DNA of 64,000 bases, taken from assembly GCF_006337065.1 (NCBI RefSeq), contig NZ_CP040872.1, forward strand, positions 1,674,001 to 1,738,000. Direction: 5' to 3'. Positions 1 through 9,250 of the stretch are shown here, piece after piece. Source of the DNA: Agromyces laixinhei. Lineage in GTDB: Bacteria > Actinomycetota > Actinomycetes > Actinomycetales > Microbacteriaceae. The notes under the pieces were generated by a model that saw nothing but the letters and a program-made list of their open reading frames with translations, did no database searches and was not told where the DNA came from. A program made the translations under genes and the position numbers. Position 1 is the stretch's first letter. Each line of letters begins with the position of its first letter.

Positions 1-324
1 GAGACCCTGCGCATGGCGCGGCAGGTCGGCGGCAGCGACGTGACGGCGGTGCTGCGCGGGCTCTCCGGGTACCTGCGTGAAGATGCGGCGCTCCGCGCCG
101 AGGTCGTGGCGCGACAATCATGGATCCGCAATGCCGCGCGCCTCGGCGTCGCTGCACCGTGGCTCCTGCTCGTGGTGCTCGCCTCACGCCCAGAGGCGAT
201 CGTCGCGTATGACTCCGCGGCCGGTGCTGCGCTGATCATCGCCGGCGTCGTGGTGACGGTCGTGGCGTACCAGGCGATGGTCGCGCTCGGGCGTCTTCCC
301 GAGGAGCGTCGATGGTTCCACTGA
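1..324 (+). CDS. TadB-like type II secretion F-family protein, C-terminal part
   Basis: Only the last 107 codons are present; the gene starts before the window. The visible part has a basic amphipathic stretch and then two hydrophobic segments (about 170-300 in base coordinates) and ends RRWFH, as in the C-terminal half of T2SSF-domain inner-membrane platform proteins of Tad (Flp) pilus systems. The call rests mainly on context: it is followed with a 13-base overlap by a second T2SSF-like gene, then a small pilin-like gene and TadE/TadG-like genes, the usual tad order. It would anchor the pilus assembly ATPase to the membrane. An ATPase (tadA) is expected just upstream, outside the window. 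Confidence 0.8.
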   Translation, partial: ETLRMARQVGGSDVTAVLRGLSGYLREDAALRAEVVARQSWIRNAARLGVAAPWLLLVVLASRPEAIVAYDSAAGAALIIAGVVVTVVAYQAMVALGRLPEERRWFH

Positions 325-1265
325 ACAGCGTGCCCGCGCTCGGGCTCGTCTTCGGCGCGGTGCTCGGACTCGGGCTCTGGCTCATCATGTCGACGGTGCC
401 GCGCATCGGTCGCCCCCGACTCATCGATCGGGTGGCGCCGTACGTCGCCGACATCTCGGCGGAGGCCCGTGCACTGCTCGCGCACCGCCCGGCCGACCCG
501 ACACCGGTGTTCGGCCTCGTCGCCAGGCCGATCGTGCGTGCCCTTCGTACGATCGCCTCCGAGTGGCTCGGCGGCGCCGACACGATCGCACGGCGACTGC
601 GCCAGGCGGGGTCCACGGCATCGGTCGAGCGATTCCGCGGCGAGCAACTCGCGTGGAGCGCCGGAGCATTCGCGCTCGCCGCGACGACGGCCATCCTCGC
701 CCCGTCGTTCGGCGCGCTCCCGACCGTCGTCCGTATCGCACTCCCGTTCCTTGCAGCGGCGCTCGGCGCCGTTGTGCGCGACTGGATGCTGCAGCGCGCC
801 GCCCGGCGCCGACTCGCGCGAATCTCGGCCGAGCTCCCGACGGTGCTCGAATTCCTGACGTTGAGCCTCACCGCCGGAGAGGGCATGCTCGACGCGATCC
901 GCAGAGTGGCGCGCCTCGGCAACGGCGCCGGCGTACTGCCGACCGAATTCGCCGCGACGGTCGCGTCCGTCGGCGCCGGCGTGCCGCTCGGCGCCGCGCT
1001 CGCTCGGCTCCGCGACGACCTCGACCATCCGGCTCTGTCCCGGGCACTCGACCAGGTGCTCGGAGCGCTCGAACGCGGTGCACCGCTGGCGTCCGTGCTC
1101 CGGTCGCAGGCCGGCGACGCGCGCGAGGAGGCCAAGCGCACGATCATCGAGCAGGCCGGCCGCAAAGAAGTCGCCATGCTCGTTCCCCTCATCTTCCTGA
1201 TCCTTCCGGTGACGATCGCCTTCGCGTTGTTCCCCGGCTACCTCGTGCTGCAGGCGGGCTTCTGA
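312..1265 (+). CDS. TadC-like type II secretion F-family protein
   Basis: The 317-residue protein has an N-terminal membrane segment, a paired membrane region near the middle, and a C-terminal hydrophobic hairpin. Its cytoplasmic part has the T2SSF-like pattern LPTVLEFLTLSLTAGEGMLDAI followed by the conserved helix LDQVLGALERGAPL. It is the second platform protein of a Tad pilus. The ATG at 312 is preceded by GAGGAG at 301-306 and overlaps the end of the tadB-like gene, so the two are probably translationally coupled. The stop at 1263-1265 is followed 54 bases later by the pilin-like gene. Confidence 0.82.
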   Translation: MVPLNSVPALGLVFGAVLGLGLWLIMSTVPRIGRPRLIDRVAPYVADISAEARALLAHRPADPTPVFGLVARPIVRALRTIASEWLGGADTIARRLRQAGSTASVERFRGEQLAWSAGAFALAATTAILAPSFGALPTVVRIALPFLAAALGAVVRDWMLQRAARRRLARISAELPTVLEFLTLSLTAGEGMLDAIRRVARLGNGAGVLPTEFAATVASVGAGVPLGAALARLRDDLDHPALSRALDQVLGALERGAPLASVLRSQAGDAREEAKRTIIEQAGRKEVAMLVPLIFLILPVTIAFALFPGYLVLQAGF

Positions 1266-1319
1266 TGGCTCGCAACCGCTCCACCCGCACGGCTCCATGC
1301 TCCGACGAAAGGGATTCAC

Positions 1320-1487
1320 ATGCGAAATCGGATCAAGCACCGGTTCGAGGACGAACGCGGCGACGTGCCCGGCTGGGTGCTGATCACCCTCATGACCGCG
1401 GGACTGGTGATCGTCATCTGGGGGCTCGCGGGCCCGGCGCTGTCGGGCGTCTTCGACCAGGCGATCAGTCGGGTGCTCGGCGTCTGA
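1320..1487 (+). CDS. Small Flp-like pilin or pilin-like membrane peptide (55 aa)
   Basis: This short gene encodes a basic N-terminus (MRNRIKHRFEDERGD), then one hydrophobic segment of about 22 residues, then a short amphipathic tail ending SRVLGV. Length, single membrane helix and position between tadC and tadE fit the major Flp-type pilin or a pilin-like structural subunit. The DERGD-hydrophobic junction resembles the ERG motif before the hydrophobic segment in Flp, TadE and TadG proteins and may be the prepilin processing region. AAAGGGA at 1309-1315 is a likely ribosome binding site. It is not a canonical Flp sequence, so family assignment is an inference. Confidence 0.7.
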   Translation: MRNRIKHRFEDERGDVPGWVLITLMTAGLVIVIWGLAGPALSGVFDQAISRVLGV

Positions 1488-1534
1488 CGCTGCGCCGCCG
1501 CGCCGCTCGGGCATGGGGCACGCGACTGCGCGCG

Positions 1535-1915
1535 TTGGCGAACGATGAACGAGGCTCGGCCGTCGCCGAATTCACGCTCGTCGGCATCCTGCTCACGGTG
1601 CTCGCGCTCGCCGTCATCCAACTGGCCCTCGCGCTCCACGTGCGCAACACCGTGCTCGACGCCGCAGCCGAGGGCGCACGATACGCCGCGCTCGCCGGAT
1701 CGAGCGAGGGGGCGGGCGTCGCTCGCACGAGAGAGCTCATCAGCATGGCGGTCTCGGCGGAGTACGCCGACGATGTGCGGGCGGGCATCAGCACGGTCGA
1801 CGGCGTCAGCATGGTGTCGGTGACGGTGCGGGCGCCGCTCCCGATCGTGGGCCTGCTCGGGGTCGACCGTGCATTGGAGGTGACGGGGCATGCTGCGCTC
1901 GAGGCTCTCGACTGA
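1535..1915 (+). CDS. TadE-like pseudopilin (start uncertain)
   Basis: The protein has an ERGSAVAEF motif directly before a hydrophobic segment (TLVGILLTVLALAVIQLAL), then HVRNTVLDAAAEGARYAAL, which is the hallmark of TadE-like minor pseudopilins. No ATG or GTG lies in the right place. The given start is a TTG at 1535. A CTG at 1484 (overlapping the pilin stop) or 1490 would add a basic leader (LRRRAARAWGTRLRAL) that suits a prepilin signal better. The upstream part of the same open frame is out of phase with tadC and the pilin gene and is not coding. It overlaps the next gene by 26 bases. Confidence 0.78.
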   Translation: MANDERGSAVAEFTLVGILLTVLALAVIQLALALHVRNTVLDAAAEGARYAALAGSSEGAGVARTRELISMAVSAEYADDVRAGISTVDGVSMVSVTVRAPLPIVGLLGVDRALEVTGHAALEALD

Positions 1916-2354
1916 CGACGGCTCGGCCTCACTCGAGTTCCTCACCGTCGGCATGATCCTGCTCGTACCGATCGTCTACCTCGTGCTCGCGATGGCGTCG
2001 ATCCAGGGTGGGGCGCTGGCCGTCGAGGGTGCGGCCCGGCAGGCGGCGAGAGTCGCGGTGCAGGCGTCAGACGAACGGGCAGCGCATGACGCCGTGGAGC
2101 GCGCCGTGCGGATCACCCTCGACGACTACGGGGTCGACGCCGACGAGGCATCCGTGACCGTGTCGTGCTCGCCGTCGGGTGACTGCCGCGCCGCCGGGGA
2201 GCGCGTACGGGTCTCGGTCATTGCGAGCGTGACCCTGCCGCTCGTACCCGACGTGCTCTCGCTCCATCAGGCGGCCCGCGTGCCGCTCGAGGCGAGTGCG
2301 ACCCAGACGGTCTCGCGGTTCGTCGCCGGGGCCGTCGCCGGGAGCGACCCGTGA
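1890..2354 (+). CDS. TadE-like pilus assembly protein
   Basis: This 154-residue protein starts with a short basic leader and DDGSASLEF, then a hydrophobic helix (MILLVPIVYLVLAMASI), then an Ala-rich helix EGAARQAARVAVQA, the arrangement of TadE/TadF pseudopilins. The extracytoplasmic part has two cysteines (around residue 91 and 97, CSPSGDC) that could form a small disulfide loop. Its start overlaps the previous TadE-like gene and its TGA overlaps the ATG of the next gene (TGATG at 2352-2356), so all are one operon. Confidence 0.82.
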   Translation: MLRSRLSTDDGSASLEFLTVGMILLVPIVYLVLAMASIQGGALAVEGAARQAARVAVQASDERAAHDAVERAVRITLDDYGVDADEASVTVSCSPSGDCRAAGERVRVSVIASVTLPLVPDVLSLHQAARVPLEASATQTVSRFVAGAVAGSDP

Positions 2355-2800
2355 TGCGCTCTGCCCGCGCCCGCCTCGACCAGGACGAGCAGGGATCGAC
2401 CCTCCTGCTCACGATCTTCTACTGCGTGCTGGGTCTCTCCCTCGTGCTCGTCGTCGTATCGGCGACGTCCCTCTACCTCGAACGCAAGCGCCTGTTCACC
2501 CTCGCCGACGGTGCCGCGCTCGCGGCGGCGGAGGCGTGGAGCCTCGACACCGTGCAGGTCGAGGGCGACCGCCTCTCGCTCGAACTCGACTCGGCCGAGG
2601 TCGGGTCGGCCGCGAGCGCGTATCTCGCCGACGCGGTGCACGAGCTGCACGAGGTCGAGCTCGTGCGCGCGGCATCCGATGACGGCCAGAGCGCCACGGT
2701 CGTCATGCGTGCCGTCTGGTACGCGCCCATCCACACCGAGCTCCTGCCGATCTCGGTGCCGATCGAGGTGACGGCGACAGCGCGCTCGGTCTTCCACTGA
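2354..2800 (+). CDS. TadG-like pilus assembly protein
   Basis: The 148-residue product has DQDEQGSTLLLTIFYCVLGLSLVLVVV, the QGS-plus-hydrophobic-helix form of TadG N-terminal domains, followed by LYLERKRLFTLADGAALAAAEAW, typical of putative Flp pilus-assembly TadG family members. It is short: full TadG proteins carry a large C-terminal domain that is absent here, which is usual for actinobacterial Tad loci. A GTG one codon earlier (2351) is an alternative start. It is the last gene of the pilus operon; an unrelated gene follows after 47 bases. Confidence 0.78.
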   Translation: MRSARARLDQDEQGSTLLLTIFYCVLGLSLVLVVVSATSLYLERKRLFTLADGAALAAAEAWSLDTVQVEGDRLSLELDSAEVGSAASAYLADAVHELHEVELVRAASDDGQSATVVMRAVWYAPIHTELLPISVPIEVTATARSVFH

Positions 2801-2847
2801 GCAGGCAGCGATGCTGCCGACCCGGCGGCATGCGGTTGACTGGGGAC

Positions 2848-3246
2848 ATGACCGTCGACATCTCAGATCACTTCGCCCGCATCCTCGCAGCCCCCGTCTT
2901 CGCACACCTCGGCACCGTGCGTCCGAACGGCGAGGTGCAGGTCAACCCCATGTGGTTCGAGTTCGACCCGGCGACGCAGACGATCCGCTTCACGCATACG
3001 ACGAAGCGCGCGAAGTTCCGGAATCTCGCAGCCGACCCGCGCATGACCCTCGAGATGATCGACCCCGAGAACCCGCTCAAGTACGTCGAGGTGCGCGGGC
3101 GCCTCGCCGAGATCGTGCCCGATCCCGAGGGTGCGATGTACGTGCGCCTCGCCGAGCGCTACGGCAACGCCAACCCGCAGGCGCCCGGAGACAAGGCAGA
3201 CCGGGTCATCCTCGTGATGACGATCGAGAAGATCAACGGGCGATGA
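2848..3246 (+). CDS. PPOX-class (pyridoxamine 5'-phosphate oxidase fold) F420/FMN-dependent enzyme
   Basis: The 132-residue sequence has the split-barrel flavin-binding pattern: HLGTVRPNGEVQVNPMWFEFD, FTHTTKRAKFRNLAADPRMTLEMID, VEVRGRLAEIVPDPEGAMYVRLAERYGN. This matches the PPOX class F420-dependent or FMN-binding small oxidoreductases common in actinobacteria. The K/R-rich strand TTKRAKFRNL is where the cofactor phosphate is usually held. The substrate cannot be predicted. An ATG at 2830 in the same frame would add six residues, but the ATG at 2848 gives the usual MTVDI-type start. It converges on the MFS gene on the other strand. Confidence 0.8.
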   Translation: MTVDISDHFARILAAPVFAHLGTVRPNGEVQVNPMWFEFDPATQTIRFTHTTKRAKFRNLAADPRMTLEMIDPENPLKYVEVRGRLAEIVPDPEGAMYVRLAERYGNANPQAPGDKADRVILVMTIEKINGR

Positions 3247-3286
3247 GCGCGCACAGGAGCCGCGGCGACGGCGAGGTCACGCCGCG

Positions 3287-4582
3287 TCAGCGCCTCCGAT
3301 GCGGCACGTAGCGGGGAATCCACCGCCAGAGCATCGCGGCACCGAGCAGGCCGAGTGCCCCGACCACGACGTTCGCCGCCATGATCGACGCGATCGAGGT
3401 CATGGCGGCGATCAGGAGCGGCGCCCCGGCCCCACCGGTGTCGCCGATCATGCGGAACGCGCCGAGGAACGGCGCGGGGTTCTGCTTCGGGGCGAGGTCG
3501 GCTCCGAGGGTCATGATGATGCCGCTCGTGATGCCGTTCGCGAGGCCGAGCCAGACGGCGATGACCGTGAACCAGAGCGCGTTCGCCGGCAGGTCGTGGG
3601 TGAACGCCAGGGCGATGTGGCCGGCGGCCATGCCGAGCATGCCGGGAATCGCACTCCAGAGGCGCCCGAAGCGGTCCATCAGCTGGCCGCTCGCGTAGAA
3701 GAGGGCGAAGTCGATCGTGCCCGAGATGCCGATCACGAGGGCCGCCTGCTCGGCCGGCATGTCGATCGAGACCGACCACAGCGGCAGCATGACCGTGCGG
3801 CTCACGCGGATCGCGGAGAGCAGCCCGATGCCGGTGCCGACGCGGGCGAGCACGCCGCCGTTCTCGCGGATCGCACGGAACACGCTCGGCGACGACTCCG
3901 CCGCGGCCTCGGCCTCGCCGGCGGTGAGCGGCCGGCCCGAGGCATCCGTCGGCGCGTTCGAGCGGTCATCGGATGCCGCGCGCGCGAGTCTCGCGGCGCC
4001 GAAGACCCGCTCGGGGTCGGGCAGCAGAAGCAACACGCCGATCACCGCGAAGCATGCCCCGACGAGCACCCAGATCACGGACTCGCTCGAACCGGTCCAC
4101 GCGATGATGGCGGCGGCGACGAAGGGCCCGGCGGCCCAACCGGCGCGGAACACGCCGCCGAGCGTCGAGAGCGCGCGAGCGCGGAATCGAACCGGCACGT
4201 AGCTCGTGAGGAACGCGTGCCGGGCGAGCCCGAACACGGCGGTCGCGAGCCCGAGGAGGAACACGCCGACGGCGAGCGCCGGCAGGGTGGGGGAGACGAT
4301 CGCGATGAGCACGCCGACGACCGCGAGCATCGCCGCGCCGATCATCGCGTTGCGTTCGCCGATGCGGGCGACGAGCCATCCGGCCGGGAGGTCGCCCGCG
4401 AGCTCGCCGACCATGAGCATCGCGGCGATGAGGCCGGCGAGGGCGAGCGAGGCACCGCGCTCGGTCGCGATGAGCGGGATGATCGGGATCATCGCGCCCT
4501 CGCCGAGCGAGAAGACGAGGGTCGGCAGGTAGGCCGGGAGGATGATCGATCGCCACGAGAATCGGGGCGGGGAATCGGTCAT
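3287..4582 (-). CDS. MFS transporter
   Basis: The 431-residue protein has about 12 hydrophobic segments and the MFS loop 2-3 pattern [23 protein letters not shown] long polar central loop (around residues 190-235) separates the two six-helix halves. Family members of this type are usually drug or metabolite exporters; no substrate can be assigned. The ATG at 4582 follows a TAGCGT box by seven bases on the minus strand, so the transcript is probably leaderless. It is divergent from prfB, with only 67 bases between the start codons. Confidence 0.82.
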   Translation of the reverse strand: MTDSPPRFSWRSIILPAYLPTLVFSLGEGAMIPIIPLIATERGASLALAGLIAAMLMVGELAGDLPAGWLVARIGERNAMIGAAMLAVVGVLIAIVSPTLPALAVGVFLLGLATAVFGLARHAFLTSYVPVRFRARALSTLGGVFRAGWAAGPFVAAAIIAWTGSSESVIWVLVGACFAVIGVLLLLPDPERVFGAARLARAASDDRSNAPTDASGRPLTAGEAEAAAESSPSVFRAIRENGGVLARVGTGIGLLSAIRVSRTVMLPLWSVSIDMPAEQAALVIGISGTIDFALFYASGQLMDRFGRLWSAIPGMLGMAAGHIALAFTHDLPANALWFTVIAVWLGLANGITSGIIMTLGADLAPKQNPAPFLGAFRMIGDTGGAGAPLLIAAMTSIASIMAANVVVGALGLLGAAMLWRWIPRYVPHRRR

Positions 4583-4649
4583 CGCCTCGACGCTACACCC
4601 GCACATGCGGTGCACCACGTGGGAGTCGACTCGCGTAGGCTGGGAGGTC

Positions 4650-5756
4650 ATGTTGGATCTTGACCTCACGCAGGAGATCGCCGCGCTGCGCTCCACCTTC
4701 CGAGACATCCGCGCGGTCGTCGACGTCGACGCCCTCGAAGCCGACATCGAGCGGCTCTCAGCAGAGGCGGGCGTCCCCGATCTCTGGGACGACACGGCGA
4801 ACGCCCAGAAGGTGACGAGCGCCCTCAGTCACCGCCAGTCCGAGCTCGCGCGGGTGAAAGGCATCGACTCGCGCCTCGACGATCTCGAAGTGCTCGTCGA
4901 ACTCGCCAACGAGATGGGCGACGAGGACTCCGCGGCCGAGGCCCGCGCCGAACTCGAGTCGCTGCAGCAGGCGATCGGCGATCTCGAGGTGCAGACGCTG
5001 CTCGACGGCGAATGGGACGACCGCCCGGCGGTCATCACGATCCGCGCCGGTGCGGGCGGCGTCGATGCCGCCGACTTCGCCGAGATGCTCATGCGCATGT
5101 ACCTGCGCTGGGCCGAGCAGCACGGGTACCGGGCGACCGTGATGGACACGAGCTATGCCGAAGAGGCGGGCATCAAGTCGGCCACCTTCGAGATCGATGC
5201 GCCCTACGCGTTCGGCACCCTGAGCGTCGAGGCCGGAACGCACCGCCTCGTGCGCATGAGCCCCTTCGGTGCGGCAGGCAAGCGCCAGACGAGTTTCGCG
5301 GCCGTCGAGGTCATCCCGCTCATGGAAGAGGCGCAGGAGGTCGACATCCCCGAGAGCGACATCCGCGTCGACGTGTTCCGTTCGAGCGGCCCCGGCGGCC
5401 AGTCGGTCAACACGACCGACTCCGCCGTGCGCCTCACGCACCTGCCGACCGGCACGGTGGTCTCGATGCAGAACGAGAAGTCGCAGATCCAGAACCGCGC
5501 GGCGGCGATGCGGGTGCTGCAGTCGCGACTGCTCCTCATCCAGAAGGAGCAGGAGGCGGCCCAGAAGAAGGAGCTCGCGGGCAACATCACCGCGAGCTGG
5601 GGCGACCAGATGCGCTCCTACGTGCTCGCGCCGTACCAGATGGTGAAAGACCTCCGCACCGAGCACGAGGTGGGCAACCCGAGTCACGTCTTCGACGGCG
5701 ACATCGACGGATTCATCTCGGCCGGCATCAAGTGGCGCAAGCGAAAAGAAGACTAG
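4650..5756 (+). CDS. prfB: Peptide chain release factor 2
   Basis: RF2 ends translation at UGA and UAA codons. The 368-residue protein shows the catalytic GGQ motif ([24 protein letters not shown]) and the stop-codon reading tripeptide SPF ([15 protein letters not shown]), which separates RF2 from RF1. The N-terminal coiled domain and the C-terminal basic tail [10 protein letters not shown] are present. There is no in-frame TGA near codon 25, so the autoregulatory frameshift known from E. coli prfB is absent. The ATG at 4650 follows GGGAGG closely and a TAGGCT box at 4637-4642, suggesting a very short leader. It sits directly upstream of ftsE, as in other actinobacteria. Confidence 0.95.
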   Translation: MLDLDLTQEIAALRSTFRDIRAVVDVDALEADIERLSAEAGVPDLWDDTANAQKVTSALSHRQSELARVKGIDSRLDDLEVLVELANEMGDEDSAAEARAELESLQQAIGDLEVQTLLDGEWDDRPAVITIRAGAGGVDAADFAEMLMRMYLRWAEQHGYRATVMDTSYAEEAGIKSATFEIDAPYAFGTLSVEAGTHRLVRMSPFGAAGKRQTSFAAVEVIPLMEEAQEVDIPESDIRVDVFRSSGPGGQSVNTTDSAVRLTHLPTGTVVSMQNEKSQIQNRAAAMRVLQSRLLLIQKEQEAAQKKELAGNITASWGDQMRSYVLAPYQMVKDLRTEHEVGNPSHVFDGDIDGFISAGIKWRKRKED

Positions 5757-5880
5757 CCGCCCGGCCTCTCACGCAGATTCGGGGGCGGGTCGTGCCGGTC
5801 GTCCCGATCCGGCGAACGTCCACCCGGATTTCCGGTGTCGCTGCCCACTTTTCCGTGGTCCCTGCCTAGGCTCGATTCCG

Positions 5881-6925
5881 ATGATCCGCTTCGACTCCGT
5901 CACCAAGTCCTACTCCGGCCAGGCGAGGCCAGCCCTGAACGACGTCGGGGTCGAGATCCTCCGCGGAGAATTCGTCTTCCTCGTTGGTGCTTCCGGCTCG
6001 GGCAAGTCGAGCTTCCTCCGGCTGATCCTCAAGGAGGAGAAGCCGTCGAAGGGCTCGATCCATGTGCTCGGTCAAGACCTCGGTTCGATCTCGAGCCGGA
6101 AGGTGCCCTACTTCCGCCGTGATCTCGGCGTCGTCTTCCAGGACTTCCGGCTGCTCCAGAACAAGTCGGTCTACGAGAACGTCGCCTTCACGCTTCGGGT
6201 GATCGGCAAGTCGCGCGGCTACGTGCAGTCTGCCGTGCCGGAGACGCTGAAGCTCGTCGGGCTCGACGGCAAGGGCAAGCGCATGCCGCACGAGCTCTCG
6301 GGCGGTGAGCAGCAACGCGTCGCGATCGCGAGGGCGATCGTCAACAAGCCGCAGATCCTCCTCGCCGACGAGCCGACGGGCAATCTCGACCCGGTCACGA
6401 GCGCGGGCATCATGACGCTGCTCGAACGCATCAACGCGGGCGGCACCACGATCGTCATGGCCACACATGAGGCCGGCATCGTCGACCAGATGCGCCGGCG
6501 CGTCATCGAACTCTCCGCGGGCGACATCGTGCGCGATGAGCGCAGCGCCGGCTACGACGGGCAGACGGTGCGCGACATCGAGTACGTGCCGGAGCAGGAG
6601 CAGGAGGCGACAGACGAGCCCGGCCGAGCCGTCCGCCACTGCAGCCCCCGCGGTCGCCGCGGCCGCGCCGAAGGTCACTCCGGAGGTCATGCGCGACGCC
6701 GGGCCGCTCTACGTCGAACCCGAGGCGACCGACGACGTGACCGACGCCGCTGCCGAGATCACGGCCGCCGCCACCGGCACGATCCGGCTCGACCAGGACC
6801 AGGTGACGGCGAAGAAGACCGGCGCCGCATCCGCGCACCTGACGCTCGCCGAACGCCTCGGACTCCGGGCCCCGGGAGGCCCCCGGGAAGGCGACGACGA
6901 TCAGGAAGTGGGGCCGACGAAATGA
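5881..6925 (+). CDS. ftsE: Cell division ATP-binding protein FtsE, with an apparent +1 frameshift near 6619-6621
   Basis: FtsE is the ATPase of the FtsEX complex that drives cell-wall hydrolysis at the septum. In the first frame (5881 to about 6620) I see Walker [10 protein letters not shown] (residues 36-44), Q-loop FQDFRLL, signature LSGGEQQR, Walker [13 protein letters not shown] and the switch ATHEAG. After [12 protein letters not shown] the first frame becomes Arg/Gly-rich nonsense, while the +1 frame gives a clean acidic Ala/Pro/Glu tail ending [10 protein letters not shown]...EVGPTK with a TGA at 6923-6925 that overlaps the ftsX ATG. Removing one C from CCC at 6619-6621 restores a single reading frame of about 347 codons. 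As written, the first frame instead runs without a stop into ftsX (5881-7833, 650 residues). A TAGGCT box at 5867-5872 suggests a near-leaderless transcript. Confidence 0.88.
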
Positions 6926-7833
6926 GGATCGGTCTCGTGATCTCCGAGGCGGCGAACGGCCTTCGCCGGAACGCCTCGATGGTGGTCTCCGTCGTGCTCG
7001 TCACGTTCATCTCGTTGACGTTCGTCGGCACCGCGGCCCTGCTGCAATTGCAGATCGGTCAGATGAAGAACTACTGGTACGATCGCGCGCAGGTCGCCGT
7101 CTACCTCTGCACGGGTGTCTCGACGACGGCGGGGTGCACCGACGGCGAGGCGACGGAGGAGCAGAAGGACGCGATCGAGGAGCAGCTCTCCTCCGACACC
7201 CTCGCGAAGTACATCGACGAGTTCTACTTCGAGGACCGCGAGCAGGCGTTCGAGAACTTCCAGGAGCAGTTCGAGGGCACGCCGGCCGCCGACTATGTGA
7301 CCCCCGAGGTGCTGAACGAGACGTTCTGGGTGAACCTCGTCGACCCGTCGCAGGCGGCGGTGCTCGTCGAGAGCTTCGCGGGCATGGCCGGCGTCGAGGG
7401 GGTGGTCGACCAGCGGCGCTACCTCGACCAGATCTTCGACGTGTTGAACGCGGCGAGCTACACCGCGATCGCCGTCGCGGCGATCATGCTCGTGGCCGCG
7501 GCGCTGCTCATCGCGACGACGATTCGGCTCTCGGCGTTCTCGCGGCGACGAGAGCTCGGCATCATGCGGCTCGTCGGAGCTTCGAACCGGTTCATCCAGA
7601 CCCCCTTCGTGCTCGAGGGCGTGTTCGCGGGGCTCATCGGCTCGCTCCTCGCCGGAGGTGCCGTCGTCGCGATCGTGCACTTCTTCGTGCAGGGCTACCT
7701 CGTCGACAACCTCTCGTTCACCTTCGTCGATCTCTCCGATGCCCTCCTCGTGGTGCCGTTGCTGATCCTCGTCGGCGTCGTGCTCGCGGCCGTCTCGGCC
7801 GGCATCGCGATCACGAGGTATCTGAAGGTCTGA
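6922..7833 (+). CDS. ftsX: Cell division membrane protein FtsX
   Basis: FtsX is the membrane partner of FtsE and relays ATP hydrolysis to an extracellular cell-wall hydrolase. The 303-residue protein has the expected topology: one N-terminal membrane helix (about residues 18-42), a large extracellular domain with two cysteines ([11 protein letters not shown]), and three C-terminal helices with the FtsX/MacB-type motif [33 protein letters not shown]. The ATG is part of ATGA shared with the ftsE stop, so the genes are coupled. The ORF lies in the same frame as the first part of ftsE, which is why the frameshift there creates an artificial fusion. Confidence 0.95.
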   Translation: MRIGLVISEAANGLRRNASMVVSVVLVTFISLTFVGTAALLQLQIGQMKNYWYDRAQVAVYLCTGVSTTAGCTDGEATEEQKDAIEEQLSSDTLAKYIDEFYFEDREQAFENFQEQFEGTPAADYVTPEVLNETFWVNLVDPSQAAVLVESFAGMAGVEGVVDQRRYLDQIFDVLNAASYTAIAVAAIMLVAAALLIATTIRLSAFSRRRELGIMRLVGASNRFIQTPFVLEGVFAGLIGSLLAGGAVVAIVHFFVQGYLVDNLSFTFVDLSDALLVVPLLILVGVVLAAVSAGIAITRYLKV

Positions 7834-7895
7834 TCGAGCGAATTCGTCGAGGTTTCGCATGGCGGGCCGCGTGCGGCTAGACTGAACGGCTGCTC

Positions 7896-7915
7896 CGGAT
7901 GCCCCGGGGCATCCG
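7896..7915. repeat. Perfect 20-bp palindrome between ftsX and smpB
   Basis: The sequence from 7896 to 7915 is fully self-complementary (arms CGGATGCCCC and GGGGCATCCG with no spacer). It lies after a TAGACT box (about 7879-7884) and 23 bases before the smpB start, so it would sit in the smpB leader. It has no following T-run, so it is not a classic terminator. The core GGATGCC recurs in other intergenic inverted repeats of this window. Confidence 0.75.
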
Positions 7916-7938
7916 CTACTCGACGCAAGGAGCCGCTC

Positions 7939-8415
7939 GTGCCCAGGGAGACCGGTCAGAAGGTCGTGGCGACCAACCGCAAGGCCCGCCACGACTACAC
8001 GATCGAGGACACCTACGAGGCCGGCCTCGTGCTCACGGGCACCGAGGTCAAGTCGCTCCGCGAGGGCCGTGCGTCACTCGTCGACGGCTATGCCTTCATC
8101 GAAGGCGGCGAGATGTGGCTCGATGCCGTGCACATTCCCGAGTACACCGAGGGCACGTGGAACAATCACACGCCGCGCCGCAAGCGCAAGCTCCTGCTGC
8201 ACAAGCAGGAGATCGTGAAGATCAGCCACCGCACGAGCCAGGGCGGGTACACTCTCGTGCCGCTGCAGATCTACTTCTCGGGTGGGCGGGCGAAGGTCGA
8301 GATCGCGATCGCGAAGGGCAAGCGGGAGTACGACAAGCGGCACGCGCTGCGCGAGCGTCAGGACAAGCGCGAGGCCGACCGCGCCATGGCGAGCCGGCGC
8401 CATCTCGGCGACTGA
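7939..8415 (+). CDS. smpB: SsrA-binding protein SmpB
   Basis: SmpB binds tmRNA and brings it to stalled ribosomes. The 158-residue protein has the SmpB signature [21 protein letters not shown], then [28 protein letters not shown], and the basic C-terminal tail [29 protein letters not shown] that enters the mRNA channel. It starts with GTG after AAGGAG at 7927-7932. The tmRNA gene it serves is two genes downstream (10121-10492). Confidence 0.96.
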   Translation: MPRETGQKVVATNRKARHDYTIEDTYEAGLVLTGTEVKSLREGRASLVDGYAFIEGGEMWLDAVHIPEYTEGTWNNHTPRRKRKLLLHKQEIVKISHRTSQGGYTLVPLQIYFSGGRAKVEIAIAKGKREYDKRHALRERQDKREADRAMASRRHLGD

Positions 8416-8479
8416 GCTCGGGCTCGCGACCCCGTTCGCTCCGATGCGTGCGCTCGGAACGCGCGGTAGGCTCGGGTCG

Positions 8480-9217
8480 ATGCAGACCTCGACGCGCCTT
8501 CCGGTTCCCGGCACCTACAACTTCCGCGACCTCGGCGGGTTGTCGGCGCTGACCGGCACCGTCCGCGACGGCGTGCTGTACCGCGCCGACGGACTCGCCC
8601 GGCTCGGCGAGGCGGGGCAGGCGCGACTGCGCGAGCTCGGGGTCGGCATCGTCATCGACCTGCGCGACGAGAACGAGGCGCAGATGATGCCCGACGACCT
8701 CGGCGATCTCGACGTCGAAGTGCTTCGGCTGCCGGTCTTCGAGGGCTCAGGCGCTTCGCAGGGCATGGCGGGCATCTCACTCGAAGCCCTCTACGAGCGC
8801 ATCGCCGTCCAGCACGCCTCGGTCGTCGTCGCCGCCCTGCGCGAGATCTCGACCGCCGGCGATCGCGGCGTCGTCGTGCACTGCACCGCGGGCAAGGACC
8901 GCACCGGAGTCGTCGTGGCGTTCACCCTGCTCGCCGTCGGCGTCGATCGCGAGTCCGTGATCCTCGACTACGCCGCGACCGAGGCGAACCTGGCCGGAGA
9001 ATGGCTCGAAGGAATGGTCGAGCTCGTCTCTCGTTACGGGGTGCCCGACTCGCCGGCGCTGCGCACACTCATGGGCGGCAGCCCGCGCGAGGCCATCGAG
9101 GGCGTGATCGAACTCGTCGAGCGCGAGCACGGCTCGGTGCGCGAGTACCTGCTCGCGTCGGGCCTCGAGCTCAGCACCCTCGCCTCGCTCGAACAGTTGC
9201 TCATCGAGCCCGCGTGA
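8480..9217 (+). CDS. Tyrosine phosphatase family protein
   Basis: The 245-residue protein has the P-loop HCTAGKDRTG of the Cys-based tyrosine/serine phosphatase family (CX5R, residues around 138-147), with the N-terminal signature NFRDLGGLSALTGTVRDGVLYRADGLARL of the Y_phosphatase3 (IphP/PtpB-like) group. Cys and Arg of the active loop are intact, so it should be catalytically competent. The ATG at 8480 is seven bases after TAGGCT (8467-8472), indicating a leaderless transcript. It converges on the SIMPL gene. Confidence 0.88.
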   Translation: MQTSTRLPVPGTYNFRDLGGLSALTGTVRDGVLYRADGLARLGEAGQARLRELGVGIVIDLRDENEAQMMPDDLGDLDVEVLRLPVFEGSGASQGMAGISLEALYERIAVQHASVVVAALREISTAGDRGVVVHCTAGKDRTGVVVAFTLLAVGVDRESVILDYAATEANLAGEWLEGMVELVSRYGVPDSPALRTLMGGSPREAIEGVIELVEREHGSVREYLLASGLELSTLASLEQLLIEPA

Positions 9218-9250
9218 GCGGTCGGTCGTCGGCGAGCCGTCCAGCGTCGG

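Noticed and set aside
563..1530. Upstream extension of the TadE-like frame through tadC and the pilin gene
   Set aside because: The region is out of frame with two convincing genes and reads as Arg-rich nonsense; only the part after about 1484 is coding.
3299..4663. A 454-codon open frame antisense to the MFS gene
   Set aside because: Its composition is dominated by Arg, Asp, Glu, Gly and His, which is what the reverse strand of a GC-rich gene gives; it has no domain pattern, while the minus-strand frame has clear membrane helices.
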